64,000 nt of DNA from Magnetofaba australis IT-1. Lineage in GTDB: Bacteria; Pseudomonadota; Magnetococcia; Magnetococcales; Magnetococcaceae. The stretch covers positions 353,001-417,000 of the forward strand of contig NZ_LVJN01000020.1 in assembly GCF_002109495.1 (NCBI RefSeq), in the 5' to 3' direction. Below the pieces are notes generated by a model. That model searched no databases and was not told the DNA's origin. It saw only the letters and a list, made by a program, of their open reading frames with translations. A program made the position numbers and the translations under genes. Below are positions 42,225-49,601 of the stretch, piece by piece; the stretch's first letter is position 1; each line of letters starts with the position of its first letter.

Positions 42225-43268
42225 ATGAGCAATCATATCGAAAACGGACAGGTACGGGTACTGGGGATTGATCTGGGCAAGAGCGTGTTTCAGTTGCATG
42301 GCGTGGATGCGCGCGGCAAGAGCGTTCTCAAGAAGCGACTGAAACGAGACGAGCTCCTGGAGTACATGGCGCAACTGCCGCCGTGCCTGGTGGGGATGGA
42401 AGCCAGTAGCGGCGCCCACCATTGGGCGCGGAAATTTCAGGGATATGGGCATGATGTGCGTTTGATGGCGCCGCAATATGTGAAGCCCTACGTGAAGCGG
42501 CACAAGAACGACAGCGTGGACGCTGAGGCGATTTGCGAAGCGGTACAGCGGCCGAATATGCGTTTTGTGGGGATCAAAAGCGTTGCCCAGCAAGAAATTC
42601 TAGCGTTGCATCGGGTGCGCAGTCTGGCGGTGAAGAACCGCACGGCGTTGGTGAACCAGATTCGCGGACTGCTTGCCGAGTATGGGATTGTCTTTCCCAA
42701 GAGCATCAAACAGGCGCGGCGGGCGATTGTGCTGATTTTGAGTGATGAGAGCTCGGAAATGAGCGCCAATTTTCGCGTAATTCTGGAGGATGAGCGCGAT
42801 GAGCTGGCGCATTTGGATGAGCGCATCGGCAAATATGAGCGTGAGATTGAGGCGCTGGCCAAGGCGGAGCCGCAGTGTCGATTGCTGATGACGATCCCGG
42901 GAGTGGGACCGATCACGGCGACGGCGCTGTTGGCGTCGGTGGGGGATGTGCGGGCGTTTAAGAATGGCCGGGAGCTGTCGGCATGGATAGGGTTGGTTCC
43001 GAATCAGCACTCCACAGGGGGCAAGGCGTGGCTGACGGGGATCAGCAAGCGGGGAAACGGTTATCTTCGCACCCTGTTGATTCATGGGGCGCGGGCGGCG
43101 TTGCGCGTGTGTGAAAACAAGCCGGATCGCCGCAGCCAGTGGGCAGTGTCGGTGTCGGAACGCCGCGGCGCGAATAAAGCGGTGGTGGCGCTGGCCAACC
43201 GCATGGCGCGCAGCGCGTGGGCGATGCTGGTGAAGCAGGAGGCCTATGGGGCCAGCGCCGCTGTGTAG
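42225..43268 (+). CDS. IS110-family (IS1111 group) transposase
   Basis: A 347-residue DEDD transposase. The N-terminal RuvC-like domain has LGIDLGKSVFQLHGVD, Glu in VGMEASSGAHHW and KNDSVDAEAI. The C-terminal Tnp20 domain has IPGVGPITATALLASVGD, GLVPNQHSTGGK with the candidate catalytic Ser, and GNGYLRTLLIHGARA. Such recombinases use a guide RNA made from the element's non-coding end to choose targets. The start codon and its GGAG site lie in the sequence CGGAGCGGACCATGAG, which can pair with the left inverted repeat. The gene appears complete. Confidence 0.93.
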   Translation: MSNHIENGQVRVLGIDLGKSVFQLHGVDARGKSVLKKRLKRDELLEYMAQLPPCLVGMEASSGAHHWARKFQGYGHDVRLMAPQYVKPYVKRHKNDSVDAEAICEAVQRPNMRFVGIKSVAQQEILALHRVRSLAVKNRTALVNQIRGLLAEYGIVFPKSIKQARRAIVLILSDESSEMSANFRVILEDERDELAHLDERIGKYEREIEALAKAEPQCRLLMTIPGVGPITATALLASVGDVRAFKNGRELSAWIGLVPNQHSTGGKAWLTGISKRGNGYLRTLLIHGARAALRVCENKPDRRSQWAVSVSERRGANKAVVALANRMARSAWAMLVKQEAYGASAAV

Positions 43269-43567
43269 AGAGAGCGCAATACAACTCTAAAAGAAAAACA
43301 GGCCGATAAGGAAAGAGAAAGAGATCCCACCAGCCAGGTTGCGAGAGAGAGTCGAGATTGATGGCGTGAAACGGCATAGCCCTGCGTGGTCAAGAACCTG
43401 TTTCGCCCAAGGGCCCATAGAGGCCGAGGGTGTGTTGAGGAGGGCCACGCGCAAATTCCATCAGGGCCAGAGGGCGACAAGCCCCTCATCAACAGGCCGG
43501 ATACATGGGCGCGACTAAGCCTCACACATCAGTGGACATTTTCTCTTGCCGTGGCGGAGCGGACCAT
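43269..43567 (+). ncRNA. Candidate guide (bridge/seek) RNA in IS1111 right non-coding end
   Basis: About 300 bp after the transposase has no gene. In IS1111-group elements this end encodes the guide RNA. Here GGGTGTGT at 43428-43435 equals the left target flank (42127-42134), CGCCCA at 43404-43409 is the complement of the right flank TGGGCG, and ATACATGGGCG at 43501-43511 equals the right junction (43585-43595). These may be guide segments or chance. Confidence 0.4.
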
Positions 43568-43587
43568 ACATGGCGGAGCGGACCATA

Positions 43588-43689
43588 CATGGGCGGAGCC
43601 CACGGTTTGGATGTTGACCTTGGGAGCTCGAGGGCATAGCCCTCGATATCTTTCAGCGCCCAAATGTTCACTATTGAATGCTAGCGACT
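43588..43689 (+). repeat. Right part of modular repeat R4, after the IS1111 element
   Basis: It resumes with GGGCGGAGCCCACGGTTTGG and contains CGAGGGC/GCCCTCG and the R3-like tail AGCGCCCAAATGTTC. Joined to 41923-42133 it gives a full repeat with an intact GTGGGC/GCCCAC hairpin. Confidence 0.78.
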
Positions 43690-43719
43690 ATATGATGCGG
43701 GCTGCTTTCAAGGGGACGC

Positions 43720-44325
43720 ATGCGCATGGCTGAGAAAGTGATCGTGCGCCGTGACGGGGTGGAGGTGGAGGAGCTTGTGTATGAGCCGCCCAGTTTGTTT
43801 ATGCAGATCATCTATTGGATCGGTCGGGTGCTTGTTGGGGCGGGGCTGATCTTCTTTCTGTTCTTCGGCGCCCCCGACGAGATGCGCAAGATCCTCACTT
43901 GGGAGTCTGGCGTGGGGGTGGTGAAATCGGTCAAGCGCGAGTGGATCAGCGGACGCGGGGCGCACTGGGAGTATACCCCGACGCTCATCTCCGCCGAGGA
44001 TAGATGGGGCAATTCGATCCTGTTCAATCAGACCCGCAGCAGCAGAGCCGAGGTGAAGCCCGGGCAGGTGATTGATATTCTCTATGATGGCCAACGGTCG
44101 GTGGAAGGCAGTTCGTTTCGCTCCGGCGTGTATGGCTCGCGGTGGGATCACATCGGTGATTTATTGATGGTCTCAGCGCTCTTGGTATTTCTGCTGGCGA
44201 TGGTCAATGCGCCTCTGTTGGGTAAGCTCATGGTCAAGCGCATAAACAGAAAACGCTGGGAGCGGGCGATGCGAGCGGCGGGCGTGGCATCGCCGAAGCG
44301 AGTGGTCGCAGGGCGTACAAAGTAA
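43720..44325 (+). CDS. DUF3592 membrane protein
   Basis: A 201-residue protein with two membrane helices (about residues 32-50 IGRVLVGAGLIFFLFFG and 148-168 LLMVSALLVFLLAMVNAPL) and a soluble DUF3592-type loop between them (EYTPTLISAEDRWGNSILFN and GQVIDILYDGQRS). The family is widespread in proteobacteria and has no known function. The N-terminus is charged and cytoplasmic. ATG 43720 and 43726 are both possible. It starts just after the R4 repeat. Confidence 0.75.
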   Translation: MRMAEKVIVRRDGVEVEELVYEPPSLFMQIIYWIGRVLVGAGLIFFLFFGAPDEMRKILTWESGVGVVKSVKREWISGRGAHWEYTPTLISAEDRWGNSILFNQTRSSRAEVKPGQVIDILYDGQRSVEGSSFRSGVYGSRWDHIGDLLMVSALLVFLLAMVNAPLLGKLMVKRINRKRWERAMRAAGVASPKRVVAGRTK

Positions 44326-44342
44326 GCGGCAATCAGTGGAAG

Positions 44343-45545
44343 TCAGGCCATGACTCGGCGCACATCCTCGACAATTTGCGGCTCCAGCTCGCCGCTCTTG
44401 GTCAGGCGGTCGATGATCTCCATGGTCACCGTGTGGGTGAGCCCCTCGCGATAGGGGCGATCCTCGGTGAGCGCCTGATAGATATCCAGCACGGTCATCA
44501 AGCGGGCGTTGAAGTCCAGCGCAGTGGCGGGCAGGCGCAGCGGGTAGCCGTCGCCGGTGAGCTTCTCATGGTGGTTGGCGGCCCATTCGGTGATCACCTC
44601 AAAGCCGGGAATCGGCTCCAGACACTGGCGCGTATAGTAGGTGTGCTCCTGCACGCGGGCGCGTTCCAGATCGGTGAGCTTGCCCGGTTTGTCGAGGATG
44701 GCGTTGGGGATGGAGAGCTTGCCCACATCATGCAGTGCGGCGGCGGTGCGCAGCATGAGGGTGTCGTCGGCGCTCATGCCGTAGTGGGTAGCCATGACGC
44801 CGTTCTTCTCTTCCAAACCACTGGAGTGGCGCAGGGTGAAGCGCGATTTGGAGTCGATGATGCGGCTGAAGGCGCGACACACCTCCAGCACTTGGCTCCA
44901 GGGCATCTCCACGGCGTGATGCGGGGTGCGCCGCGAGAGCGCTTGCTGGATATTGTGATTGCGCAGATCCAGCCAGAAGCCGGTGGATTGGCTCACCTCC
45001 TCGAATAGCGCCGCCAGATCCGGCGAAAAGGCGCTGCCGCGTTTCTCTTGCACGAACGCCTGGATGCGCTCGCGATTGCCCGGATCAGGATTCTCAAAGC
45101 GGAATTTCAGATCGACGAAGTCGGCCAGTCCGATGATCTGCGCCATGAGCGGAATGGCGTCGCCGCGCATGCCGAAGAAGCCGGCGCCGTTCCAGTGCTC
45201 ATGGTGGAATTTGATGATGTCGCGCGCCGGACTGCGGAAGGGGAAGCAGCTGACGTTGGCTTCGCCGATATCGCAGTGGTCGGGCATATCCTCCACCTGC
45301 CGCAGACGGTTCTGCTGCAGGTCGGGGCGGGAGAGATTCTCTTGCGCCAGGCCGTTATCGTGGAGGATGGCGCAGGCGGCGATGTCGAAGCGCTCGGCGT
45401 CGTCCAACCCCGCCGCTTGCGCCAAGCGCAGGGAGATATAAGCGACGCGCTTGCCGTGGTTGGTGGTGACCCCCAGCAGCTCCGACTCCACGCAATCGAT
45501 GGCGTAGGAAAGGCCGATCAGGAAGCGATTCAGGTCAAACAGCAT
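44343..45545 (-). CDS. Tandem HD/HD-GYP domain protein
   Basis: A 400-residue protein with two HD domains. The first (residues about 20-200) has NHGKRVAYISLRLA, ILHDNGLA and HHEHWNGAGFFG in place of GDGYP, yet keeps the metal-binding His and Asp residues. The second (about 230-400) is a full HD-GYP domain with AALHDVGKLSIPNAIL, HTYYTRQ and NHHEKLTGDGYPLRL. HD-GYP enzymes hydrolyse cyclic di-GMP. I start at ATG 45545, preceded by AAGGG; GTG 45554 is possible. It is the last gene of a run transcribed from the arsR-like gene. Confidence 0.83.
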   Translation of the reverse strand: MLFDLNRFLIGLSYAIDCVESELLGVTTNHGKRVAYISLRLAQAAGLDDAERFDIAACAILHDNGLAQENLSRPDLQQNRLRQVEDMPDHCDIGEANVSCFPFRSPARDIIKFHHEHWNGAGFFGMRGDAIPLMAQIIGLADFVDLKFRFENPDPGNRERIQAFVQEKRGSAFSPDLAALFEEVSQSTGFWLDLRNHNIQQALSRRTPHHAVEMPWSQVLEVCRAFSRIIDSKSRFTLRHSSGLEEKNGVMATHYGMSADDTLMLRTAAALHDVGKLSIPNAILDKPGKLTDLERARVQEHTYYTRQCLEPIPGFEVITEWAANHHEKLTGDGYPLRLPATALDFNARLMTVLDIYQALTEDRPYREGLTHTVTMEIIDRLTKSGELEPQIVEDVRRVMA

Positions 45546-45594
45546 GGCGCGCACCCTTTTTCATGAAAGTGGATGAACCGCGCGTGGATTGAAG

Positions 45595-46209
45595 TCAGGC
45601 GCGAGCGCGGATCCAATAGTGGCAGCCGCCCAGGCGTTCGCCGTACTCCACCTCTTCCAATGCGTTGGCGCGCAGATGCTCGCGCATGGCGGCGGCCAGC
45701 AGGCGATGATCCTCCGGCGGACCGGCTTTGCGTCCCGGCTCGCGTTCCGGGCAGGGGCCGAACTCGCCCCACTCCATAACGATGGCGACGCCGCCGGGCT
45801 TGAGAATGCGCTTAGCCTCGGCCAGCGCCGCCATGGCGGGGGTCTCATGCAGCGTAAAGGCGATGAAAACGGCGTCGAAAGCGTCATCGGGCAGGCCGGT
45901 GGCGGTCAGATCCGCCTCGGTCAGGGCCAGATTGGGCGCATCCGGCGCGCGCTGACGGAAGAATTCCAGCACCTCCGGTTGCACGTCCACCGCCGTCACA
46001 TGGCCGCCGTCGCCAACCGCTTCGAGTAAGGGGAGAGTGAAGAAGCCCGCGCCGCAGCCCAGGTCCGCCACGCGCATGCCTTCGCCAACGCCCATCTGTC
46101 GCACTAGCGTCAAAGGATCGTCAATCAGGCGGCGTTTGGGATCCAAAAGCGTCGCGGCTCTGGCGGGGTCGAAGCGGTGTTTGGGATGGTGGCCGTGATC
46201 ATGGCTCAT
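45595..46209 (-). CDS. Class I SAM-dependent methyltransferase
   Basis: A 204-residue methyltransferase with the Rossmann motif I VADLGCGAGFFTLPLLEAV, motif II GHVTAVDVQPEVLEFF and later LKPGGVAIVMEWGEFG. The N-terminus is His-rich (SHDHGHHPKHRFDPAR), possibly metal-binding. It resembles UbiE/ArsM-like small-molecule methyltransferases, but the substrate cannot be told from sequence. The start overlaps the thioredoxin stop by four bases as ATGA. Confidence 0.85.
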   Translation of the reverse strand: MSHDHGHHPKHRFDPARAATLLDPKRRLIDDPLTLVRQMGVGEGMRVADLGCGAGFFTLPLLEAVGDGGHVTAVDVQPEVLEFFRQRAPDAPNLALTEADLTATGLPDDAFDAVFIAFTLHETPAMAALAEAKRILKPGGVAIVMEWGEFGPCPEREPGRKAGPPEDHRLLAAAMREHLRANALEEVEYGERLGGCHYWIRARA

Positions 46210-46673
46210 GCGTCAAACTCCAAAAAGGGGAAGGTCTCCACAATCCAGGAGCGCATCTGCGCCTCACTGAGCGCGCCGGAGCGGGTGGCTTCGAGCTTGC
46301 CCTTGTTGAACAGCATCAGGGTGGGGATGGAGCGGATCTGGAACTGGTTGGCCAGGGAGCGGTTCTCGTCGGTGTTGATCTTCACCACTTTGAGTCGCCC
46401 GGCCATTTGCTGCGCCAACAGATCCAGCGCCGGGGCCATCTGCCGACAGGGGCCGCACCAGGGGGCCCAGAAGTCCACCAGCACCGGCAGATAGGCGTTG
46501 AGGGTCTGCTCGGCGAAGTCGGCCTGCTCGATGACGATGGGAACGCTGGGTCCAGTGGGCGGCAACGTCTGATTGCAACGCCCGCATTTGGCGGGCAGGC
46601 CCGCCTTGGTCAGCGGCACGCGGTTGCCCGCGTTGCATTGAGGACAGGAGATGAGAAGCGGCTGAGACAACAT
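46206..46673 (-). CDS. trxC: Thioredoxin 2 (TrxC type)
   Basis: A 155-residue thioredoxin with an N-terminal zinc-binding segment (CPQCNAGNRVP and KCGRCNQTLP) and a standard thioredoxin fold with active site FWAPWCGPCRQMAP and cis-Pro in SIPTLMLF. This is the TrxC layout, a cytoplasmic disulfide reductase often tied to oxidative and heat stress. I start at ATG 46673; the frame is open to 46745 without family residues. It follows the rhodanese gene and overlaps the methyltransferase. Confidence 0.93.
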   Translation of the reverse strand: MLSQPLLISCPQCNAGNRVPLTKAGLPAKCGRCNQTLPPTGPSVPIVIEQADFAEQTLNAYLPVLVDFWAPWCGPCRQMAPALDLLAQQMAGRLKVVKINTDENRSLANQFQIRSIPTLMLFNKGKLEATRSGALSEAQMRSWIVETFPFLEFDA

Positions 46674-46711
46674 TCGGCTCTCCTCGATGCGGCTGTTTGG
46701 CGGCGGGTCGG

Positions 46712-47128
46712 CTACTTCTTGACGGGGAAGCCCTGGGACTCCCAATTGATCATGCCGCCAGTCACATTATAAACGGTCTCAAACCCGGCTTTCTTCAGCG
46801 AGACGCTGCCCAATTGCGAGCGATTGCCGCTGCGGCAGATTACCGCAACCTCCCGGCCCGGATATTGCTTTGCCAACATCGGACCCTTCGCTTTGAGTTC
46901 TGAAAGCGGGGCCAGAATCGCTTGTTTGATATGGGATTCGTTGAACTCGCCGTTGGTGCGCACATCGACCAGCAGGATCGGCGGATTTTCGCCCAAACGA
47001 CGTCCCAGTTCGTGGATGCCCATGGATTTGATGCGAAACACGCGCATCAGGATGGGTCCACGGAAGACGAACAGCGTCACCAGGATGAACAGCACAAGGG
47101 TCGAGCCATTCTGTTGCAACCAGCTCAT
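46712..47128 (-). CDS. Membrane-anchored rhodanese
   Basis: A 138-residue protein with one N-terminal membrane helix (TLVLFILVTLFVFRGPILM) followed by a rhodanese domain: LVDVRTNGEFNESHI, and the active-site loop CRSGNRSQLG with catalytic Cys, then NVTGGMINWESQGFP. Rhodaneses move sulfane sulfur to thiol acceptors. GAGGCCGCC precedes ATG 47128. It lies between the ArsR regulator and thioredoxin, suggesting persulfide handling. Confidence 0.9.
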   Translation of the reverse strand: MSWLQQNGSTLVLFILVTLFVFRGPILMRVFRIKSMGIHELGRRLGENPPILLVDVRTNGEFNESHIKQAILAPLSELKAKGPMLAKQYPGREVAVICRSGNRSQLGSVSLKKAGFETVYNVTGGMINWESQGFPVKK

Positions 47129-47248
47129 GGCGGCCTCACGGGATAGACAGTCAGGGGGAAGCGGATGGCGACAGCCGCGCACACCAAGGATCGTACGACA
47201 TCGGGCGCCGCCTCATGTCAGGCAAGCGGCGCCGCGCGCAGCGACGAT

Positions 47249-47566
47249 CTACTCCTTGGCCTGCTCCTCGGCGGCTTGGCAGAAGATCTTCTTGGTCAGC
47301 GCCACCAGGTCCAGAACCTTGCAGTCGCCGATGCGGTAGAATACCTGATTGGCGACCCGGCGCGAAGCGAGAATGTTCTTGTCGCGCATGATGGTCAGAT
47401 GTTGGGAAACGTTGGATTGGGTGGTGCCCACGGACTCCACCAACTCCTGGACCGAGAGCTCTTTGTCGTTGAGCGCCACGATCACCTTCAAACGCAGAGG
47501 GTGGGCCAGGGCTTTCATGCAGCGGGCCACCTTCTCAATGCTCACGTCGTCGAATTCACAAGCCAC
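47249..47566 (-). CDS. ArsR-family transcriptional repressor
   Basis: A 105-residue winged-helix repressor: MKALAHPLRLKVIVALNDKE, SVQELVESVGTTQSNVSQHL as recognition helix, and RDKNILASRRVANQVFYRI as wing. Cys residues are at 3, 16, 82 and 95, so it could sense metal or reactive sulfur; the metal site of ArsR (CVC) is absent from the usual helix. The start is GTG 47566 with GAGGTGAT upstream. A strong palindrome upstream (47675-47694) is a likely operator. It heads the rhodanese-thioredoxin run. Confidence 0.88.
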   Translation of the reverse strand: MACEFDDVSIEKVARCMKALAHPLRLKVIVALNDKELSVQELVESVGTTQSNVSQHLTIMRDKNILASRRVANQVFYRIGDCKVLDLVALTKKIFCQAAEEQAKE

Positions 47567-47594
47567 GCATCACCTCGGAACTTTTTGGGAAAAG

Positions 47595-47666
47595 GCCTGA
47601 AGTGGAAGTCCGCCGCTTCAGGCCAAACGCCTCTTGCGGGCGTTTGCCAAGGACCGCTTGCGGTCC
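47595..47666 (-). other. Three stacked hairpins in the arsR-like gene leader
   Basis: Stems GCCTGAAG/CTTCAGGC (47595-47623), CAAACGCC/GGGCGTTTG (47624-47646) and GGACCGC/GCGGTCC (47651-47666) lie back to back between the operator and the gene. In the minus-strand transcript they would form an untranslated leader. They may regulate or be remnants of repeats. Confidence 0.5.
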
Positions 47667-47674
47667 AAATTACT

Positions 47675-47694
47675 TTATTAGACTAATCTAATAA
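47675..47694. promoter_or_regulatory. Probable ArsR-type operator
   Basis: Perfect 8-bp inverted repeat TTATTAGA-CTAA-TCTAATAA, in an AT-rich island. ArsR/SmtB regulators bind such palindromes near their own promoters. The site lies between the ArsR gene and the divergent DUF484 gene. Confidence 0.6.
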
Positions 47695-47796
47695 TATAGG
47701 AAACGTCGTTTCCGACGTCAACATTTTCGCAACAAGGATTTTCTTAATTTGGTAGGCGCCGCTGGCGCCATGGACCCTGAGCGCAATGAGACCGCT

Positions 47797-48606
47797 ATGA
47801 ATGACCTTGCTCCGATACCTATGGAAAACGCCGACCGCATCGACGAAGAGGTGGTGCGCAACTGGTTGCTGGCCAACCCGGGATTCTTTCGCAACAACTC
47901 GGATCTGCTGCCGGAAGCGATTCACGCTTCGGGCAAGGTGCTGAATCTGGAGGCGGGGCATCTGAACCAGTTGCGCCGCGAAAACGCGCGCATCCGTGAA
48001 GATGTGGAGCAGATGCTCGAACGCATTCGCCGCAATGAAGCGATTCACCACACTTTCCACGCTCTGCAGAAGCGTTTGATCCAGAGCTTGGATGAGAACT
48101 GCCCCGGGCGTTTGTTGCAACGGGCGGTGGAGGGGCTGGAGAGCTCTTTCGGTCTGCGCCGGGTGAGCGTGACGCTATCGGATCGCAGCGACGGCCTGGC
48201 CCCGGGCGGGGATTTGAGCGCCTTTGTCGCCGAGGGCGAAGGGTTTGCCTGTCGCCTCAATACGCTGCCCCATGAGCAGTTGATGACCACCTTCAGTCGT
48301 GGCGTGGAGCCGGTGGTGCGAGTGGGACAGGAGGCGTTGGACCGGGAGGCGTTCTTCGGTCAGTGCGCCCGGGAAGTGCGCTCGGACGTGATTATTCCGC
48401 TCTACGCCGACCCTCTCGCCGCCATTGAGTGCGCCCCGGGCGCGCCGTTGGCCGAGCCCATCGGCAGCCTCAATCTGGGCGGCTCCGAGCCCAATCGCTT
48501 CCTGCCCAGCTACTCCACGGATCTGGTGCGCGATATGGCCGATATCTTCTGTCTGCTGCTGTTGCGCGCCATGGAATCGAAACAGAGCGAGGCGAACCAA
48601 GCGTGA
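47797..48606 (+). CDS. DUF484 family protein (GAF-like)
   Basis: A 269-residue protein of the DUF484 family, commonly upstream of xerC in proteobacteria. The N-terminus EEVVRNWLLANPGFFRNNSDLLP is the family hallmark. A coiled coil (RRENARIREDVEQMLERIRR) follows, then a GAF-like sensor region to the C-terminus (PIGSLNLGGSEPNRFLPSYS). The exact role is not known. I start at ATG 47797; ATG 47770 is an alternative. Its stop overlaps the GTG start of xerC by four bases. Confidence 0.85.
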   Translation: MNDLAPIPMENADRIDEEVVRNWLLANPGFFRNNSDLLPEAIHASGKVLNLEAGHLNQLRRENARIREDVEQMLERIRRNEAIHHTFHALQKRLIQSLDENCPGRLLQRAVEGLESSFGLRRVSVTLSDRSDGLAPGGDLSAFVAEGEGFACRLNTLPHEQLMTTFSRGVEPVVRVGQEALDREAFFGQCAREVRSDVIIPLYADPLAAIECAPGAPLAEPIGSLNLGGSEPNRFLPSYSTDLVRDMADIFCLLLLRAMESKQSEANQA

Positions 48607-49601
48607 CGACCGAACCCGTGGACAATACCGTGCAGATCCCGTTTGGCGAGCGCTTTATTCAATATCTGGCCGCCGAGCGCCGTCTCTCGCCGCACACCGT
48701 GGCCGCCTACGAGCGCGATCTGACCGCCTTCGTGCTGTTCTGGAACGAGTATGAGGCGCGGGAGTTGGGCGAGGCCGATATCGACGCCATCACGCCGGAT
48801 CAGCTGCGCGCTTTTCTTGGTCATGGGGCGCGGGCGCAGCTATCGCGCGCCACCCTGCAGCGCCGCATGGCGGCGCTGCGCGCGTGGTTCAATTTCCTGC
48901 AACGCGAAGAGCTGGCCAGGGATAACCCGGCCAAGCGGGTGGCTTCGCCCAAGAGCCCCAAACGGCTGCCGCGGGCGCCGGGGCAGGAGCAGACTGCGTT
49001 CCTGCTGGACGCCACGGCTGGCAATGACGACGACGCCGCGCCGCAGGATCTGCCCGGCTGGCCGCGTCTGCGCACGTTGCGCGATGCGGCGCTGCTGGAG
49101 CTGCTCTACAGCGCCGGTTTGCGCATCAGCGAGCTATGCGGCTTGGACCGTCCCGACCTGGACGCCCAGGCGGGTGAGGCGCGGGTGTTGGGCAAAGGCG
49201 GCAAGACGCGACTGGTCCCGGTGGGGCCGCCAGCCATTCGCGCGGTGGAGAGCTATCTGCGCGAGCGCGCGCGTCTGCAACCCACCATCGATCCATTGGG
49301 GCCGATCTTCACCGGACGTCAGGGCAAACGGCTCAATCCGCGTGAGGCGCAGCGGTTGCTGCAAAAGATGCGCAAACGGCTGGATCTGCCTGAATCGCTG
49401 ACGCCCCATGCGCTGCGCCACGCCTTCGCCACTCACCTGTTGCAGGCGGGGGCGGATCTGCGCGCCATTCAGGAGATGATGGGCCACGCCAGTTTGTCTG
49501 CGACACAGAAGTACACCCATCTGGATCAAGCGGCCATGGCGCGCATCTACGACTCCGCCCATCCGCGCGCGCGTCGCCGTTCGCTGCGGGCGGCCGGGTA
49601 A
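48603..49601 (+). CDS. xerC: Site-specific tyrosine recombinase XerC
   Basis: Resolves chromosome dimers at dif together with XerD before division. A 332-residue protein starting at GTG 48603. The SAM-like N-terminal domain is FIQYLAAERRLSPHTVAAYE. The catalytic domain has Arg in SAGLRISELCGL, Lys in GKGGKTRLVPV, HALRHAFATHLL, MMGHASLSATQKYTH with nucleophile Tyr. A 25-residue insertion (ATAGNDDDAAPQDLPG) sits between the domains. The DUF484 partner precedes it with overlap, the usual arrangement. Confidence 0.93.
   Translation: MTTEPVDNTVQIPFGERFIQYLAAERRLSPHTVAAYERDLTAFVLFWNEYEARELGEADIDAITPDQLRAFLGHGARAQLSRATLQRRMAALRAWFNFLQREELARDNPAKRVASPKSPKRLPRAPGQEQTAFLLDATAGNDDDAAPQDLPGWPRLRTLRDAALLELLYSAGLRISELCGLDRPDLDAQAGEARVLGKGGKTRLVPVGPPAIRAVESYLRERARLQPTIDPLGPIFTGRQGKRLNPREAQRLLQKMRKRLDLPESLTPHALRHAFATHLLQAGADLRAIQEMMGHASLSATQKYTHLDQAAMARIYDSAHPRARRRSLRAAG

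Larger units (their letters stand above)
42134..43570 (+). mobile_element. IS110-family (IS1111-group) insertion sequence
   Basis: Perfect 14-bp subterminal inverted repeats ATGGTCCGCTCCGC (42141-42154) and its complement (43554-43567) flank one transposase gene. Seven bases lie outside the left repeat and about three outside the right one, the pattern described for IS1111-group elements. A second copy of the right repeat follows at 43573-43586 in a 19-bp tandem. Non-coding parts are about 80 bp left and about 300 bp right. No target duplication is visible; the element splits a GTGGGC/GCCCAC hairpin of repeat R4. Confidence 0.82.

Noticed and set aside
29979-43689. CRISPR array from the repeated palindromes
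   Set aside because: The repeats are not regularly spaced, have no unique spacers of uniform length and no cas genes are present.
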